Below are positions 31,979 to 41,300 of a stretch of DNA of 64,000 nt, one piece after another. The notes under the pieces are model-generated. The model saw nothing but the letters and a program-made list of their open reading frames with translations, ran no database searches and was not told where the DNA came from. The number at the start of each line of letters is the position of its first letter. Position 1 is the first letter of the stretch. The position numbers were made by a program, and so were the translations under genes. Source of the DNA: Microbacterium sp. Root180 (GTDB lineage Bacteria > Actinomycetota > Actinomycetes > Actinomycetales > Microbacteriaceae); the NCBI RefSeq assembly GCF_001428485.1, contig NZ_LMHS01000001.1:372404-436403 (forward strand), written 5' to 3'.

Positions 31979-33331
31979 ATGACCGACACGACGAAAGTGT
32001 CAGAAGCGACGGACTCCGCTCGCACCGGCACCGACTATTCAGATGAGAAGGAGGCAGGCCTCTCCAAGAGGCGCCGCCTCACGATCATCGTCGCCACGAT
32101 CGGCTTCATCCTCGTGGCGGCGCTGTTCCTCTTCATGGTGACGCGGCCTCCCACAGAGACGCGGCCCACCACGATCGGCTTCTCGTTCAACAGCTTCTTC
32201 CGCTGGCTGGGCGACCTCAACCCGATCCTGCAGATCCCCGTCGTCCTCCTCGTGTTCTTCGCGGTGGTCGGGCTGGTCCTCCTCCTGATCGAGTACGCGC
32301 CGCGCAAGGGGACCTTCTACTTCTGGCTGCGTCTGGCGACCTGCTTCCTGCTCCCGGTGATCGCCTTCATGCTGCTGCGCCCCTATCAGAACGCGGTGAT
32401 CTACGTCCTGGCCATCGCCGTGGTCCTCGGGGCGCTGCTGTTCTGGGTCGATTACCGCGCACGCGAGGGCGCGGGATTCCTCTACCAGCTGATCCTGTTC
32501 ACGGCACCCGCGGCGATCCTGCTCCTGATCGGCCTGGTCTACCCGGCGATCTCGACCTTCATCCAGTCGTTCTTCGACAAGTCCGGCAAGGACTTCGTCG
32601 GCATGGAGAACTACGTGTGGGTCTTCACCAACCCGCAGGGGTTCTGGTCGGTGATCAACTCGATCATCTGGGTGCTCGTGGCCCCGACCTTCGCGACGGT
32701 CATCGGTCTCGCGTACGCGGTCTTCATCGACCGGGCCCGGGGTGAGAAGGCGCTGAAGATCCTGATCTTCATGCCGTTCGCGATCTCGTTCGTCGGCGCC
32801 GGCATCATCTGGGGCTTCATGTACGACTACCGGCAGGGCGACCAGATCGGCCTGCTCAACGCGATCGTCACTGCCGTCGGCCTACCGCCGGTCCCGTGGC
32901 TCACGATCACGCCGCTGATCAACACGCTGCTGCTGCTGGCGGTGTTCATCTGGAGCCAGACCGGCCTCGCGATGGTCATCCTCTCGGCGGCGGTCAAGGC
33001 GGTGCCGACGGAGCAGATCGAAGCGGCCGCACTGGATGGCGCGAGCGCCTGGCAGCGGTTCCGCAACGTGACGGTTCCCGGCATCCGCTCGTCGATCGTC
33101 GTGGTCTTCACGACCATCGCCATCGGCGCACTGAAGATCTACGACATCGTCGCGGTGATGACCGGTGGCCGCAACGACACGAGCGTGCTCGCGTTCGAGA
33201 TGGTGAATCAGCAGCAGCGGTTCCAGAGCTATGGGCACTCCGCGGCGCTGGCCGTGGTGCTGTTCCTCTTCGTCGTCCCGTTGATCGTGTTCAACGTCGT
33301 GCAGATCAGGAAGCAGAGGGAGATCCGATGA
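31979..33331 (+). CDS. ABC transporter permease, MalF type
   Basis: 450 residues with about nine TM segments; the first three (residues about 35-170) form an N-terminal extension before the transport domain, as in alpha-glucoside MalF-type permeases. The ATPase-contact EAA loop is EAAALDGASAWQRFRNVTVP. Start at the ATG 31979; the ATGA overlap at the end couples it with the MalG-type permease. Confidence 0.92.
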   Translation: MTDTTKVSEATDSARTGTDYSDEKEAGLSKRRRLTIIVATIGFILVAALFLFMVTRPPTETRPTTIGFSFNSFFRWLGDLNPILQIPVVLLVFFAVVGLVLLLIEYAPRKGTFYFWLRLATCFLLPVIAFMLLRPYQNAVIYVLAIAVVLGALLFWVDYRAREGAGFLYQLILFTAPAAILLLIGLVYPAISTFIQSFFDKSGKDFVGMENYVWVFTNPQGFWSVINSIIWVLVAPTFATVIGLAYAVFIDRARGEKALKILIFMPFAISFVGAGIIWGFMYDYRQGDQIGLLNAIVTAVGLPPVPWLTITPLINTLLLLAVFIWSQTGLAMVILSAAVKAVPTEQIEAAALDGASAWQRFRNVTVPGIRSSIVVVFTTIAIGALKIYDIVAVMTGGRNDTSVLAFEMVNQQQRFQSYGHSAALAVVLFLFVVPLIVFNVVQIRKQREIR

Positions 33332-34305
33332 CTGTCGGAGTGGAGGTCATCGAGCCGAATCCGGATGCACCCACGGCTCGCCAGGTCGCTCGCGAGACGG
33401 CCAAGCACGAGAAGCTCGCCCAGAAGCGGCTGTCGTCCAAGGGGGCGACGATCGCGGCGATCGTGATCGCGTTCTTCTGGACGATTCCGACGCTCGGTCT
33501 GCTGATCACGTCGTTCCGTCCGCCCGCCGACGTGCAGTCGACTGGCTGGTGGACGGTCTTCACCGATCCGGAGTTCACCCTCGACAACTACGAGGCGGCT
33601 CTCACGGCCGGTGGCACGACGCTCACCCTGGCGGAGTCGTTCGTCAACTCGCTCGCGATCACGATCCCCGTCGCGTTCTTCGCGATGGCGGTCGCCTCGA
33701 TGCTCGCCTACGCGTTCGCGTGGATCGACTTCAAGGGCAAGAGCATCCTGTTCGTCGCGGTCTTCGCTCTGCAGATCGTGCCGCTCCAGATGGCGCTGGT
33801 GCCCTTGCTCAGCCTGTTCTCGCGCGGACTCACGATCAACGGGGTGACGATCTTCCCGGGGCTCGACATGAGTGATGTCGATCGCAGCTTCGCCACGATC
33901 TGGATCGCCCACACGATCTTCGCGATCCCGCTCGCCGTCTTCCTGCTGCACAACTTCATCGCGGAGATCCCGCACGAGGTGATCGAGGCGGCACGGGTGG
34001 ACGGGGCCGGACACGGGCAGATCTTCTTCCGGATCATCATCCCGCTGGCGGCTCCTGCGCTCGCGTCCTACGCAGTGCTCCAGTTCATCTGGGTGTGGAA
34101 CGACCTGCTGGTGGCGACGATCTTCGCGCCGTCGTCATCGTTGCCGATGACGCAGTCCCTGGCCTCGCTGTCCGGGACGTGGGGCAACCAGTGGTTCCTG
34201 CAGGCGGCGGGAACGTTCCTGACGATCCTGTTCCCGCTGATCGTCTTCTTCGCCCTGCAGCGGTTCTTCGTGCGAGGGCTCCTGGCCGGCGCGACGAAGG
34301 GCTGA
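33328..34305 (+). CDS. ABC transporter permease, MalG type
   Basis: 325 residues with six TM segments and the EAA loop EAARVDGAGHGQIFFRIIIP. The start MTVGVEVIEPNPD (ATG at 33328) overlaps the stop of the MalF-type gene. No ATPase gene follows: the next gene is a convergent DUF305 protein. The importer therefore probably uses a shared MsiK/UgpC-type ATPase encoded elsewhere, as is common in actinobacteria. Confidence 0.92.
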   Translation: MTVGVEVIEPNPDAPTARQVARETAKHEKLAQKRLSSKGATIAAIVIAFFWTIPTLGLLITSFRPPADVQSTGWWTVFTDPEFTLDNYEAALTAGGTTLTLAESFVNSLAITIPVAFFAMAVASMLAYAFAWIDFKGKSILFVAVFALQIVPLQMALVPLLSLFSRGLTINGVTIFPGLDMSDVDRSFATIWIAHTIFAIPLAVFLLHNFIAEIPHEVIEAARVDGAGHGQIFFRIIIPLAAPALASYAVLQFIWVWNDLLVATIFAPSSSLPMTQSLASLSGTWGNQWFLQAAGTFLTILFPLIVFFALQRFFVRGLLAGATKG

Positions 34306-34316
34306 CAAGACGCGAC

Positions 34317-34357
34317 ACGGCGCGGCGCACGTCCGGGGGGCCCGGGCGCCGCGCCGT
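34317..34357. terminator. Hairpin after the sugar importer operon
   Basis: Perfect 12-base arms ACGGCGCGGCGC and GCGCCGCGCCGT (34317-34328 and 34346-34357), extended by GACAC/GTGTC outside a small gap. It lies between two converging transcription units, so it may serve both. Confidence 0.65.
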
Positions 34358-34403
34358 CGTCGTGTCCGCGCGAGGTTGCCCGCGGGCCGGTGTCGTGTCG
34401 GGG

Positions 34404-35078
34404 TCAGCCGCAGCTGAGGCGGGCCTGCATCGACTCCATGGCATCGATCTCGGCGGTCTGACCGTCCTTGATGGCCTGCGCGACCTGCAGCGCGCGCGGC
34501 TCGGAGCCCAGCTCGAGGAGCGCCTCCGCCATCGGGACCGCCCCCTCGTGGTGGCGGATCATGAGCTCGAGGAAGAGGCAGTCGGCCTCCTGGCCGGTCG
34601 CGGCCTCGAGCGCGGCGAGCTCCGCGTCGGTCGCCATGCCCATCGCCTCGTGCGCCTCCTCGGCGGTCATCGGCTCGTCGGCCGCGCCGCCGTGGGCATG
34701 GCCGGCGTCCGACCCGCTCATCCACGACATCATCGGCTCGCCGCTCTGCGAGAGGCCCCACTTCACGAGCCAGTCGTACATCTCACCGCGCTGGGCAGCC
34801 TGACCGGTCGCGATGTCGTAGGCGAGCACGCGCAGTTCGGGGTCGTCGGTCTTGCGGTAGATCTCCATCGCCATCTGGATGGCCTGCGCGTGGTGCACTT
34901 GCATGTCGCGGGAGAATCCGGCCTCGGGCGACGTCGTCGTAGGCGCGCTGCCCTGACTCTGGGCGCCGAAGGTCGAGAAGCGGCCGATCGCGAAAGCGAG
35001 TGCGGCGACCGCGAGCAGCACGAGCGCGACCACCCACCAGCGCCGGGCGGGCGACGGCGGGATCGGCTCGTCGGTCAT
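34404..35078 (-). CDS. DUF305 protein, membrane-anchored
   Basis: 224 residues: one N-terminal TM segment (about 14-34) and an external four-helix domain with the paired DUF305 motifs FSRDMQVHHAQAIQMAMEIY and LELMIRHHEGAVPMAEALL. The conserved His and Met residues suggest metal binding; DUF305 proteins are often near copper genes. It follows the DUF3105 gene by seven bases, so the two form one unit. Confidence 0.88.
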   Translation of the reverse strand: MTDEPIPPSPARRWWVVALVLLAVAALAFAIGRFSTFGAQSQGSAPTTTSPEAGFSRDMQVHHAQAIQMAMEIYRKTDDPELRVLAYDIATGQAAQRGEMYDWLVKWGLSQSGEPMMSWMSGSDAGHAHGGAADEPMTAEEAHEAMGMATDAELAALEAATGQEADCLFLELMIRHHEGAVPMAEALLELGSEPRALQVAQAIKDGQTAEIDAMESMQARLSCG

Positions 35079-35085
35079 GGCCTGC

Positions 35086-35802
35086 TCAGCGCTTGCCGGG
35101 TGCGTCCAGCGCGCCGGTGCACGCGGCGCCGGGCTCGGGCACGTCGGCGCTGCGCCAGTACTCCTCGAGGAACTGGGAGATGCGCTCGTCGTCGGCCGAG
35201 TCGACCTTGAGCTGGTGGTTCCAGTTCGTCACCGCGATGGGCGCGTCCAGGCCCTCGTAGGGGGAGAGGACCACATAGCTCGAGGGCAGCTGGCTCTCGA
35301 GTGTCGCGAGCTCGTCACCCGAGATGTCGTCGGGGTTGTAGGTGACCCACACGGCGCCGTGCTCCAGCGAGTGGACGGCGTTCTCGTTCGGCACCTGCTG
35401 GTCGTAGATGCCGCAGTTGAGCCAGACCGCGTTGTGCGGGCCGCCGGCAGGCGGCGACTGCTCGTACTCGACGGTGCCCTCGACATGCTGGGTCTCGTTC
35501 TCGTACGTCTGGACACCCTCGATGTCGGCGCCCTCGCCGCCGGGCGTGTACTCCTGCGGCGGCGCCGGTGCGAACACGACCGACGCGACGATGAGGCCGA
35601 CGATGACGACGGCGGCGGTGATGCCGACCACCCACCACACGAGCTTGCTGCGGCGGCGCTTGGCCAGCTGCCTCTGGTACTCGGCCAGCTTCTCCTGGCG
35701 CTTCTGCTCGCGCTGCTGCTTGACGGTGAGGTTGATCTCGGCCTGCTTCGCGGGGTTTCCGCTCGCACGCTTGTCGGCGGGGCTCGGGGGTGTCGGGGTC
35801 AT
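35086..35802 (-). CDS. DUF3105 protein, membrane-anchored
   Basis: 238 residues: a Lys/Arg/Gln-rich cytoplasmic N terminus (about 20-52), one TM segment (55-77) and an external DUF3105 domain with SPPAGGPHNAVWLNCGIYD and VHSLEHGAVWVTYNP. The His and Cys residues there are conserved in the family. Function unknown; the pairing with DUF305 is common and suggests a shared envelope role. Confidence 0.88.
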   Translation of the reverse strand: MTPTPPSPADKRASGNPAKQAEINLTVKQQREQKRQEKLAEYQRQLAKRRRSKLVWWVVGITAAVVIVGLIVASVVFAPAPPQEYTPGGEGADIEGVQTYENETQHVEGTVEYEQSPPAGGPHNAVWLNCGIYDQQVPNENAVHSLEHGAVWVTYNPDDISGDELATLESQLPSSYVVLSPYEGLDAPIAVTNWNHQLKVDSADDERISQFLEEYWRSADVPEPGAACTGALDAPGKR

Positions 35803-36101
35803 GTGCGTGATCTCGGCTCGGGCACCCGGCGTGGCGCGTCACGCGATCCGCGGGCAGGGGACAAGGACGCGACAATCCTATGCGAGCGCATGCGCAGGGG
35901 ACTGAGAAGGCCCCGACAGCGGACTGCGACCCTCCTCGATGCCGAGTCGCACGCGCGCTTGCGGGCGGGGCGGGAGCATCCGATACAATGGACGTCGAAT
36001 CGATTCGATCCTGTCGTCGATCCACCTTCCCCACCGTGCGCGCCTGAGCCGGATGACCGGCGTCGACGCCTCACCGCCTCGCCGCCGAACAGAGATCCCA
36101 C
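35803..36101. promoter_or_regulatory. Divergent regulatory region with candidate promoter and 14-base palindrome
   Basis: A 299-bp gene-free stretch between the DUF3105 and exporter genes. It holds TACAAT (35984-35989), with TTGCGG 19 bases upstream, and then the perfect palindrome TCGAATCGATTCGA (35995-36008), placed where a transcription start would be. This suggests a repressor site for the exporter, with a regulator encoded elsewhere. Nothing coding is evident. Confidence 0.45.
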
Positions 36102-37448
36102 GTGCTCGACACCGCCTCCATCCCCACCCAGCGTTCCGCCGCAGGCGAGCCCGCTGCGCACCCGACGTCCACCGGCGCGATCCGCGCGCTCGGCCCGGAC
36201 CCGGCCACCGCGCCGATCGTCCTGCACCCGGGTGATGCGATCCCGCACCGGCGCCGCGTCCTGTACATCGTGCTGCTCGGCGCCCTCACCGCGCTCGGGC
36301 CGTTCACCATCGACCTGTATCTCCCGGCGTTCCCCGTTCTCGAGTCCGAGTTCCAGACGACGGCGGCCGCGATCCAGCTCACGCTCACCGGCACGATGGT
36401 CGGCTTCGCGCTCGGGCAGCTCATCGTCGGACCCCTGAGCGACAAGGTCGGGCGCCGCGTGCCGCTGCTCGCCGTCACCGCGCTGCACGTCGTGGCCAGC
36501 GTCGCTGCCGCACTCGCCCCCAGCCTCGAGCTGCTCTCGCTCGCCCGCGTGTTCATGGGTGCCGGTGCGGCTGCCGGCGGCGTGATAGCGGCCGCCGTCG
36601 TGCGCGACCTCTTCGGCGGGCGTCGCCTGGTCGTGATGCTGTCCCGCTTGGCGCTCGTGTCGGGGGTCGCGCCGGTGCTCGCGCCGCTCGTCGGGTCGGC
36701 GCTGCTGCTGGTCATGCCGTGGCGCGGGATCTTCGTCGTCCTCGGCGTGTACGGCAGCGTCATGCTCGTCGCCGCCGCCATCTTCATCCCCGAGACCCTC
36801 CCGCCCGCTCGCCGCAGCGAGAAGGGCACGACGACGGTGTGGCAGCGCTACCGCAGCGTGCTGACGGACCGCGTGTTCGTCGGAGTGCTCATCATCGGCG
36901 CCATGACCTTCAGCGGGCTGTTCTCCTATCTGTCGGCGTCGTCGTTCCTGTTCCAGCAGACCTACGGATTCGACCCGCAGCAGTACGGCCTGCTCTTCGC
37001 CGCCAATTCCCTCGGCGTCGTGCTCGGCGTGCAGGTCGCCGCGCGGCTGGCCGCACGGTACGGACCCCAGTGGGTGATGGCGTGGTCGACGGCGGTGCTC
37101 GTGGTCGCGGCATCCGCCATCATCATCACCGACCAGCTCGGGCTCGGCCTGTGGGGAACCGTGATCCCGCTCTTCGTCTTCATGACCGCCTGCGGGTTCA
37201 CGTTCCCGTGCGTGCAGGTGCTCGCCCTCGACCGGCACGGCAAGGCCGCGGGAACCGCGCAGTCCATCATCGGGGCGTCGAACTTCGGCGTCGCCGGCAT
37301 CATCACCCCGCTCGTCGGCTGGATCTCTGTCGGGTCGGGCATCACCGCGACGACGATGGCGGTCGTGATGGCCGGCTGCGCCGTGATCGGCGTGCTGTCG
37401 CTGTGGTTCGTCGTGCGCCCGCGCACGGTCGAGCGTCTCGCCCCTTAG
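36102..37448 (+). CDS. MFS drug exporter, Bcr/CflA type
   Basis: 448 residues, about 12 TM segments after a ~45-residue hydrophilic N terminus. LGALTALGPFTIDLYLPAFP and GPLSDKVGRRVPLL are typical of the Bcr/CflA drug:H+ antiporters. The start is the GTG at 36102, with only a weak AGAG site; no better start precedes TM1. The last four bases overlap the convergent Ddn-like gene. Confidence 0.87.
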   Translation: MLDTASIPTQRSAAGEPAAHPTSTGAIRALGPDPATAPIVLHPGDAIPHRRRVLYIVLLGALTALGPFTIDLYLPAFPVLESEFQTTAAAIQLTLTGTMVGFALGQLIVGPLSDKVGRRVPLLAVTALHVVASVAAALAPSLELLSLARVFMGAGAAAGGVIAAAVVRDLFGGRRLVVMLSRLALVSGVAPVLAPLVGSALLLVMPWRGIFVVLGVYGSVMLVAAAIFIPETLPPARRSEKGTTTVWQRYRSVLTDRVFVGVLIIGAMTFSGLFSYLSASSFLFQQTYGFDPQQYGLLFAANSLGVVLGVQVAARLAARYGPQWVMAWSTAVLVVAASAIIITDQLGLGLWGTVIPLFVFMTACGFTFPCVQVLALDRHGKAAGTAQSIIGASNFGVAGIITPLVGWISVGSGITATTMAVVMAGCAVIGVLSLWFVVRPRTVERLAP

Positions 37449-37942
37449 TCGGTCTGCGGGCGTACCGGCTGGAGGATGAACAGCCGGGCGGTGCGTCCGG
37501 AGTCCCGTTCGTACTCCCGGTAGTCGGGCCACTGCGCTTCCATGATCGCCCACGCGGCGTCGCGCTCATCGTCGGGGACCGGGATCGCCCGCACGGGCAT
37601 CCGGCGCCCGCGCACCGTGATCGCGGCGTCGGGATGCGCCAAGAGGTTCGTCGTCCACGCCGGATGCCGCGCCCCGGCCCAGTTCGTGCCCGCGACGAGG
37701 GCGCGTCCGCGGCCGTCGGCGGTGTACATCAGCGGGGCGTCGCGCGGCTCGCCGGACTTCGCGCCGACCGTGTGGAGCACGAGCGACGGGACCAGGAAGG
37801 CGGTCAGCTGAACCCGGCCGCGTGAGATCCGCGAGACGAACCGCTCGACCGGCGGGAGTCCGGTCCGCGCGAACCACCGGAACCAGGGCGTGCGGGTCAT
37901 CGGCGCGAGGACGGCGCGCAACGCGTCGACGAGTCCGGTCAT
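37445..37942 (-). CDS. Deazaflavin (F420)-dependent nitroreductase-family protein (Ddn-like)
   Basis: 165 residues with the split beta-barrel of the Ddn family: LHTVGAKSGEPRDAPLMY, LVAGTNWAGARHPAWTTNLLAHPDA and the C-terminal region with Trp-Pro. Members reduce substrates with F420 or, in some cases, simply bind it. ATG at 37942 with GGGAGGAG six bases upstream; the longer frame to 38044 is not family-like. Tail-to-tail with the exporter. Confidence 0.85.
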   Translation of the reverse strand: MTGLVDALRAVLAPMTRTPWFRWFARTGLPPVERFVSRISRGRVQLTAFLVPSLVLHTVGAKSGEPRDAPLMYTADGRGRALVAGTNWAGARHPAWTTNLLAHPDAAITVRGRRMPVRAIPVPDDERDAAWAIMEAQWPDYREYERDSGRTARLFILQPVRPQTD

Positions 37943-38365
37943 GCGAGCTCCTCCCGTCGGCCCGGCGACGGCCGCGAGCTCCTGCAGCTCGGGCGACTCC
38001 GGCATCGCCCCATGATTCCACGCAGTGCCGAGAACCGATCGCACGTCGGGTGAGTGGCGGTCTCTCGTGGGCGCGACCGGACTCGTCCGAGAACTTTCCG
38101 ACCTCGCGTCATGAGTTGGTCGATTCGGCGTCTTGCCAGTTGGTACTCGATTTCGAAAGTGATCGAGAACGCACAGATGACTGCGAGAACCGACCCGAAA
38201 CGGTTCTCACCGCTGGAGATGCACGCACCTGCGACTCCCGGCGGAGCACTCGTGTTTGAGGCTTTGGGGAGATGTGGTGAACGACAGCGTGGACTTTCGT
38301 GAGATGTCCGAGCGCACGGCGGCGATCGTCGTCGAGCTCGTGCATCGAACGACGTGGGGGAAGCC
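37943..38365. other. Divergent gene-free region upstream of the pilus locus
   Basis: 423 bp between the Ddn-like gene and the pilus tip gene, with visibly more A and T from about 38100 on. I see no clear TATAAT-type box. TTGCCA at 38140-38145 is a possible -35. The last 90 bases hold a short reading frame listed separately. No palindromic element of the A-C type is present. Confidence 0.5.
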
Positions 38366-38369
38366 ATGA
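38277..38369 (+). CDS. Possible leader peptide coupled to the pilus tip gene
   Basis: A 30-codon frame from the GTG at 38277, preceded by GGGGA at six bases, ending in a TGA that overlaps the ATG of the tip gene (ATGA). The peptide reads MNDSVDFREMSERTAAIVV and then ELVHRTTWGKP. There is no known family. The exact coupling is the same as between true genes of this genome, but so short a frame can arise by chance. Confidence 0.35.
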   Translation: MNDSVDFREMSERTAAIVVELVHRTTWGKP

Positions 38370-41300
38370 GCGGCCGCACCGTCGTGACCGGTGAACGGCG
38401 CAGCCGTCGTATCGGCCGGGCTCTGGCCGCCGCCGCCGTCGTGGTGTCGGTCGTCGTCGCCGGGCTGACGGCCGGGACCTCCGATTCGGCGGACGCGTAC
38501 TCGGTCGGCACCGCGGCGTGGAGCAACACCATCGGCTTCAACACCACCGCGACCCAGACGATGCCCAGCGGCCTGGTCGTCTCCTCCCAGGTCTCCGGAG
38601 CGGGTGTTCAGAACCGTGGTGCGGACGCAATCGGCAGCCGTGGCGGTACGGCAGCGATGTTCACGCCCGGGGTGGCGACCAGACCGGCCATCGCCGTTGC
38701 TCCGATGGGCGACGGCTGCACAGCATCCGCGGGCGGCACCGTCTGCGCGAACCGCGGCACGTGGACGGTCTCGTTCAGCCAGCCGGTCACCAACCCGGTC
38801 CTCCACTTCGAGGGGTTCGGCGCCAACGACACCAACAACTTCAGCACCATCCTCAACCTGACGTCGTCTGCGCCCGCGGGCGCGACGCTGACAGGTCCTG
38901 CCGCGGGCGCGACCAACCTCCAAGTCACCGGCGGCAATGCGATCCGGACGATCACGGCGGCGACCAACACCGGCTGCACCGACAGCCCTGCAGCAGGATG
39001 CGGTTCGGTCACGGTCAACGGCACGGTCACGACGCTGACGTTCCGCGTCGACATCAATGCGGTCGGCTCGGGCACCAACGGATCGGATTCCCGGGAGACC
39101 TGGAACTTCGCGGTCACGACGTCGGAGGACTTCTCCGATGCTCCCGCGACCTACAACGCGGCCCAGGCGCCGGTGCACATCGTCGGGGACCTGAAGCTCG
39201 GCTCGACGATCGACGCGGACAACCCCACCGTCGCGAACGCGACCGCGTCTCCGTTCGCGGTGGCGGCGGGTGCCGACAACAACGGGACCAACGGCGATGG
39301 CGCCGACGAGAATGCGTTCACGACGCTCCCCACCGTGCCGTCGACGGGCACGTATGCCCTGACGGTGCCGCTCTCGGGGGCGTCCAAGGCCGGCCAGGTC
39401 TGCGGATGGGTCGACTTCGACAAGGGTGGAACGTTCAACACGACGACGGAGCAGGCGTGCGCGACCTTCGCCGCAGGGGCGACCTCCGCCAATCTCTCGT
39501 GGACCGTTCCTGCCGGAACGACTCCCGGCAACACCTACGCGCGTTTCCGCGCCGCCTACGGCACGGTCGTCGGCCCCACCGGCCGCGAGGACTCCGGCGA
39601 GGTCGAGGACTACCGGGTCGCGATCGCACCGGCCGCCGACCTGGCCGTGACCAAGACCGATGGGCGCACGCTCTACGGCGCGGGAACCAGCACCGTCTAC
39701 ACGGTGACCGTCACGAACAACGGCCCCTCCGCAGTCACGGGCGCGACCGTCTCGGACCCGCTCCCCAGTGGCATCACCACGTCGTCGTGGACGTGCAGCA
39801 CCACCGCGGGCGGCTCGTGCGGCGCCACCTCGGGAACCGGCGCGATCTCCTCGACCGTGAACCTGCCGGTGAGCGGCGTCGCCACCTACACGATCACCAT
39901 GCCCATTCCGGCCGGCCGCACCGGCGACCTCACCAACACCTTCACGGCCACCACGCCCGTCGGCGTCGTGGATCCGACCCCCGCGAACAACTCGGCCACC
40001 GACATCGACCAGCCGCAGCCGCTGTTCGCGTGCGACGGGCGGATGTACCTGATGCAGTCGCCGAATGCGGTGACCAACAGCACGCTCTACGCGCTGAACA
40101 CCACAGCGAACCCGTTCACGTATCCGGCTCTGGGCCAGGGATCGACCACCTACAACGGCATCGGATACAACCCGGCCGACAACTTCCTCTACGGCATCCT
40201 GAACGTCGCCGGGAGCGGTGACCGGCTCATCCGCGTCGGGTTGGACGGGTCGACCGTCGATCTCGGCGCTGTCACCGGGCTTCCCACCGGGTTCTTCGAC
40301 GCCGGCGTGATCGGCACCGACGGATTCCTCTACGTCGCGCAGGACGCGGTCACCACTGCGATGTACCGCATCAACCTCACCACCCGGGTGGCGACCACCG
40401 TTGCACTGTCGGCCTCCACCGGCGACATCCGCGACCTCGCGTGGATCGGCGGAACGATCTACACGGTCACCTCCGCCGGCCAGCTCCTGTCGATCGATCC
40501 GACGACAGGTGCCGTGGCGACCATCGGTGCGCCGTCGGGCGCGGTGCTCGGCTACGGCGCGCTGTGGGGCGCCCCGAACGGCCTGTTCGCGACAGAGAAC
40601 TCGGGTTCCGGGTTCTACCAGTTCGACCTGGTGACGGGAGCGCGCACCCTCATCTCGGGTTCGCCCCAGGCGACATTGAACGACGGCGCCAACTGCCCGA
40701 CGGCGAACATCATCATCAACACCGACCTCTCGGTCACCAAGACCGACGGCAAGACCTTCTACGTGGCCGGTGGAACGAACGTGTACACCGTGACGGTCAC
40801 CAACAACGGCCCGTTCGGAATCGTCAACGCCCCGGTCTCCGACCCGCTGCCGGCGGGCATCGCGACCGCGAGCTGGACCTGCTCGGCCACTGCCGGCGGC
40901 TCGTGTGGCGCGGCGAGCGGAACGGGGGCGATCAGCTCGACCGTGAGCCTGCCGGTGAACGGCGTCGCCACCTACACGATCACCATGCCGATCCCCGTCG
41001 GCCGCTCGGGCGAACTCACCAATACGTTCACCGCGAACCTCCCCACCGGGTACACCGATCCGACGCCGGCGAACAACACGGCGAGCGACACGGACACCCC
41101 GGCTGCTCCCATCGCCTGTGTGGCGGACACGGTCTACGGGCTGGACCAGACCGGCGAGCACACGCTCTACGCGGTCAACACGGTCACGGGTGCGACGGCG
41201 ACGGCGGGCCGGTTCGATTCGCCGATCTCGCTGAACGCGCTGGCGATCACGGCGAACGGGACGTACGCGTACGCCACCCAGCAGAACGAGTCTCCTGCGA

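Noticed and set aside
38178..38303. A 41-codon frame in the region upstream of the pilus locus
   Set aside because: There is no ribosome site, no coupling to a gene and no recognisable composition, unlike the frame at 38277.
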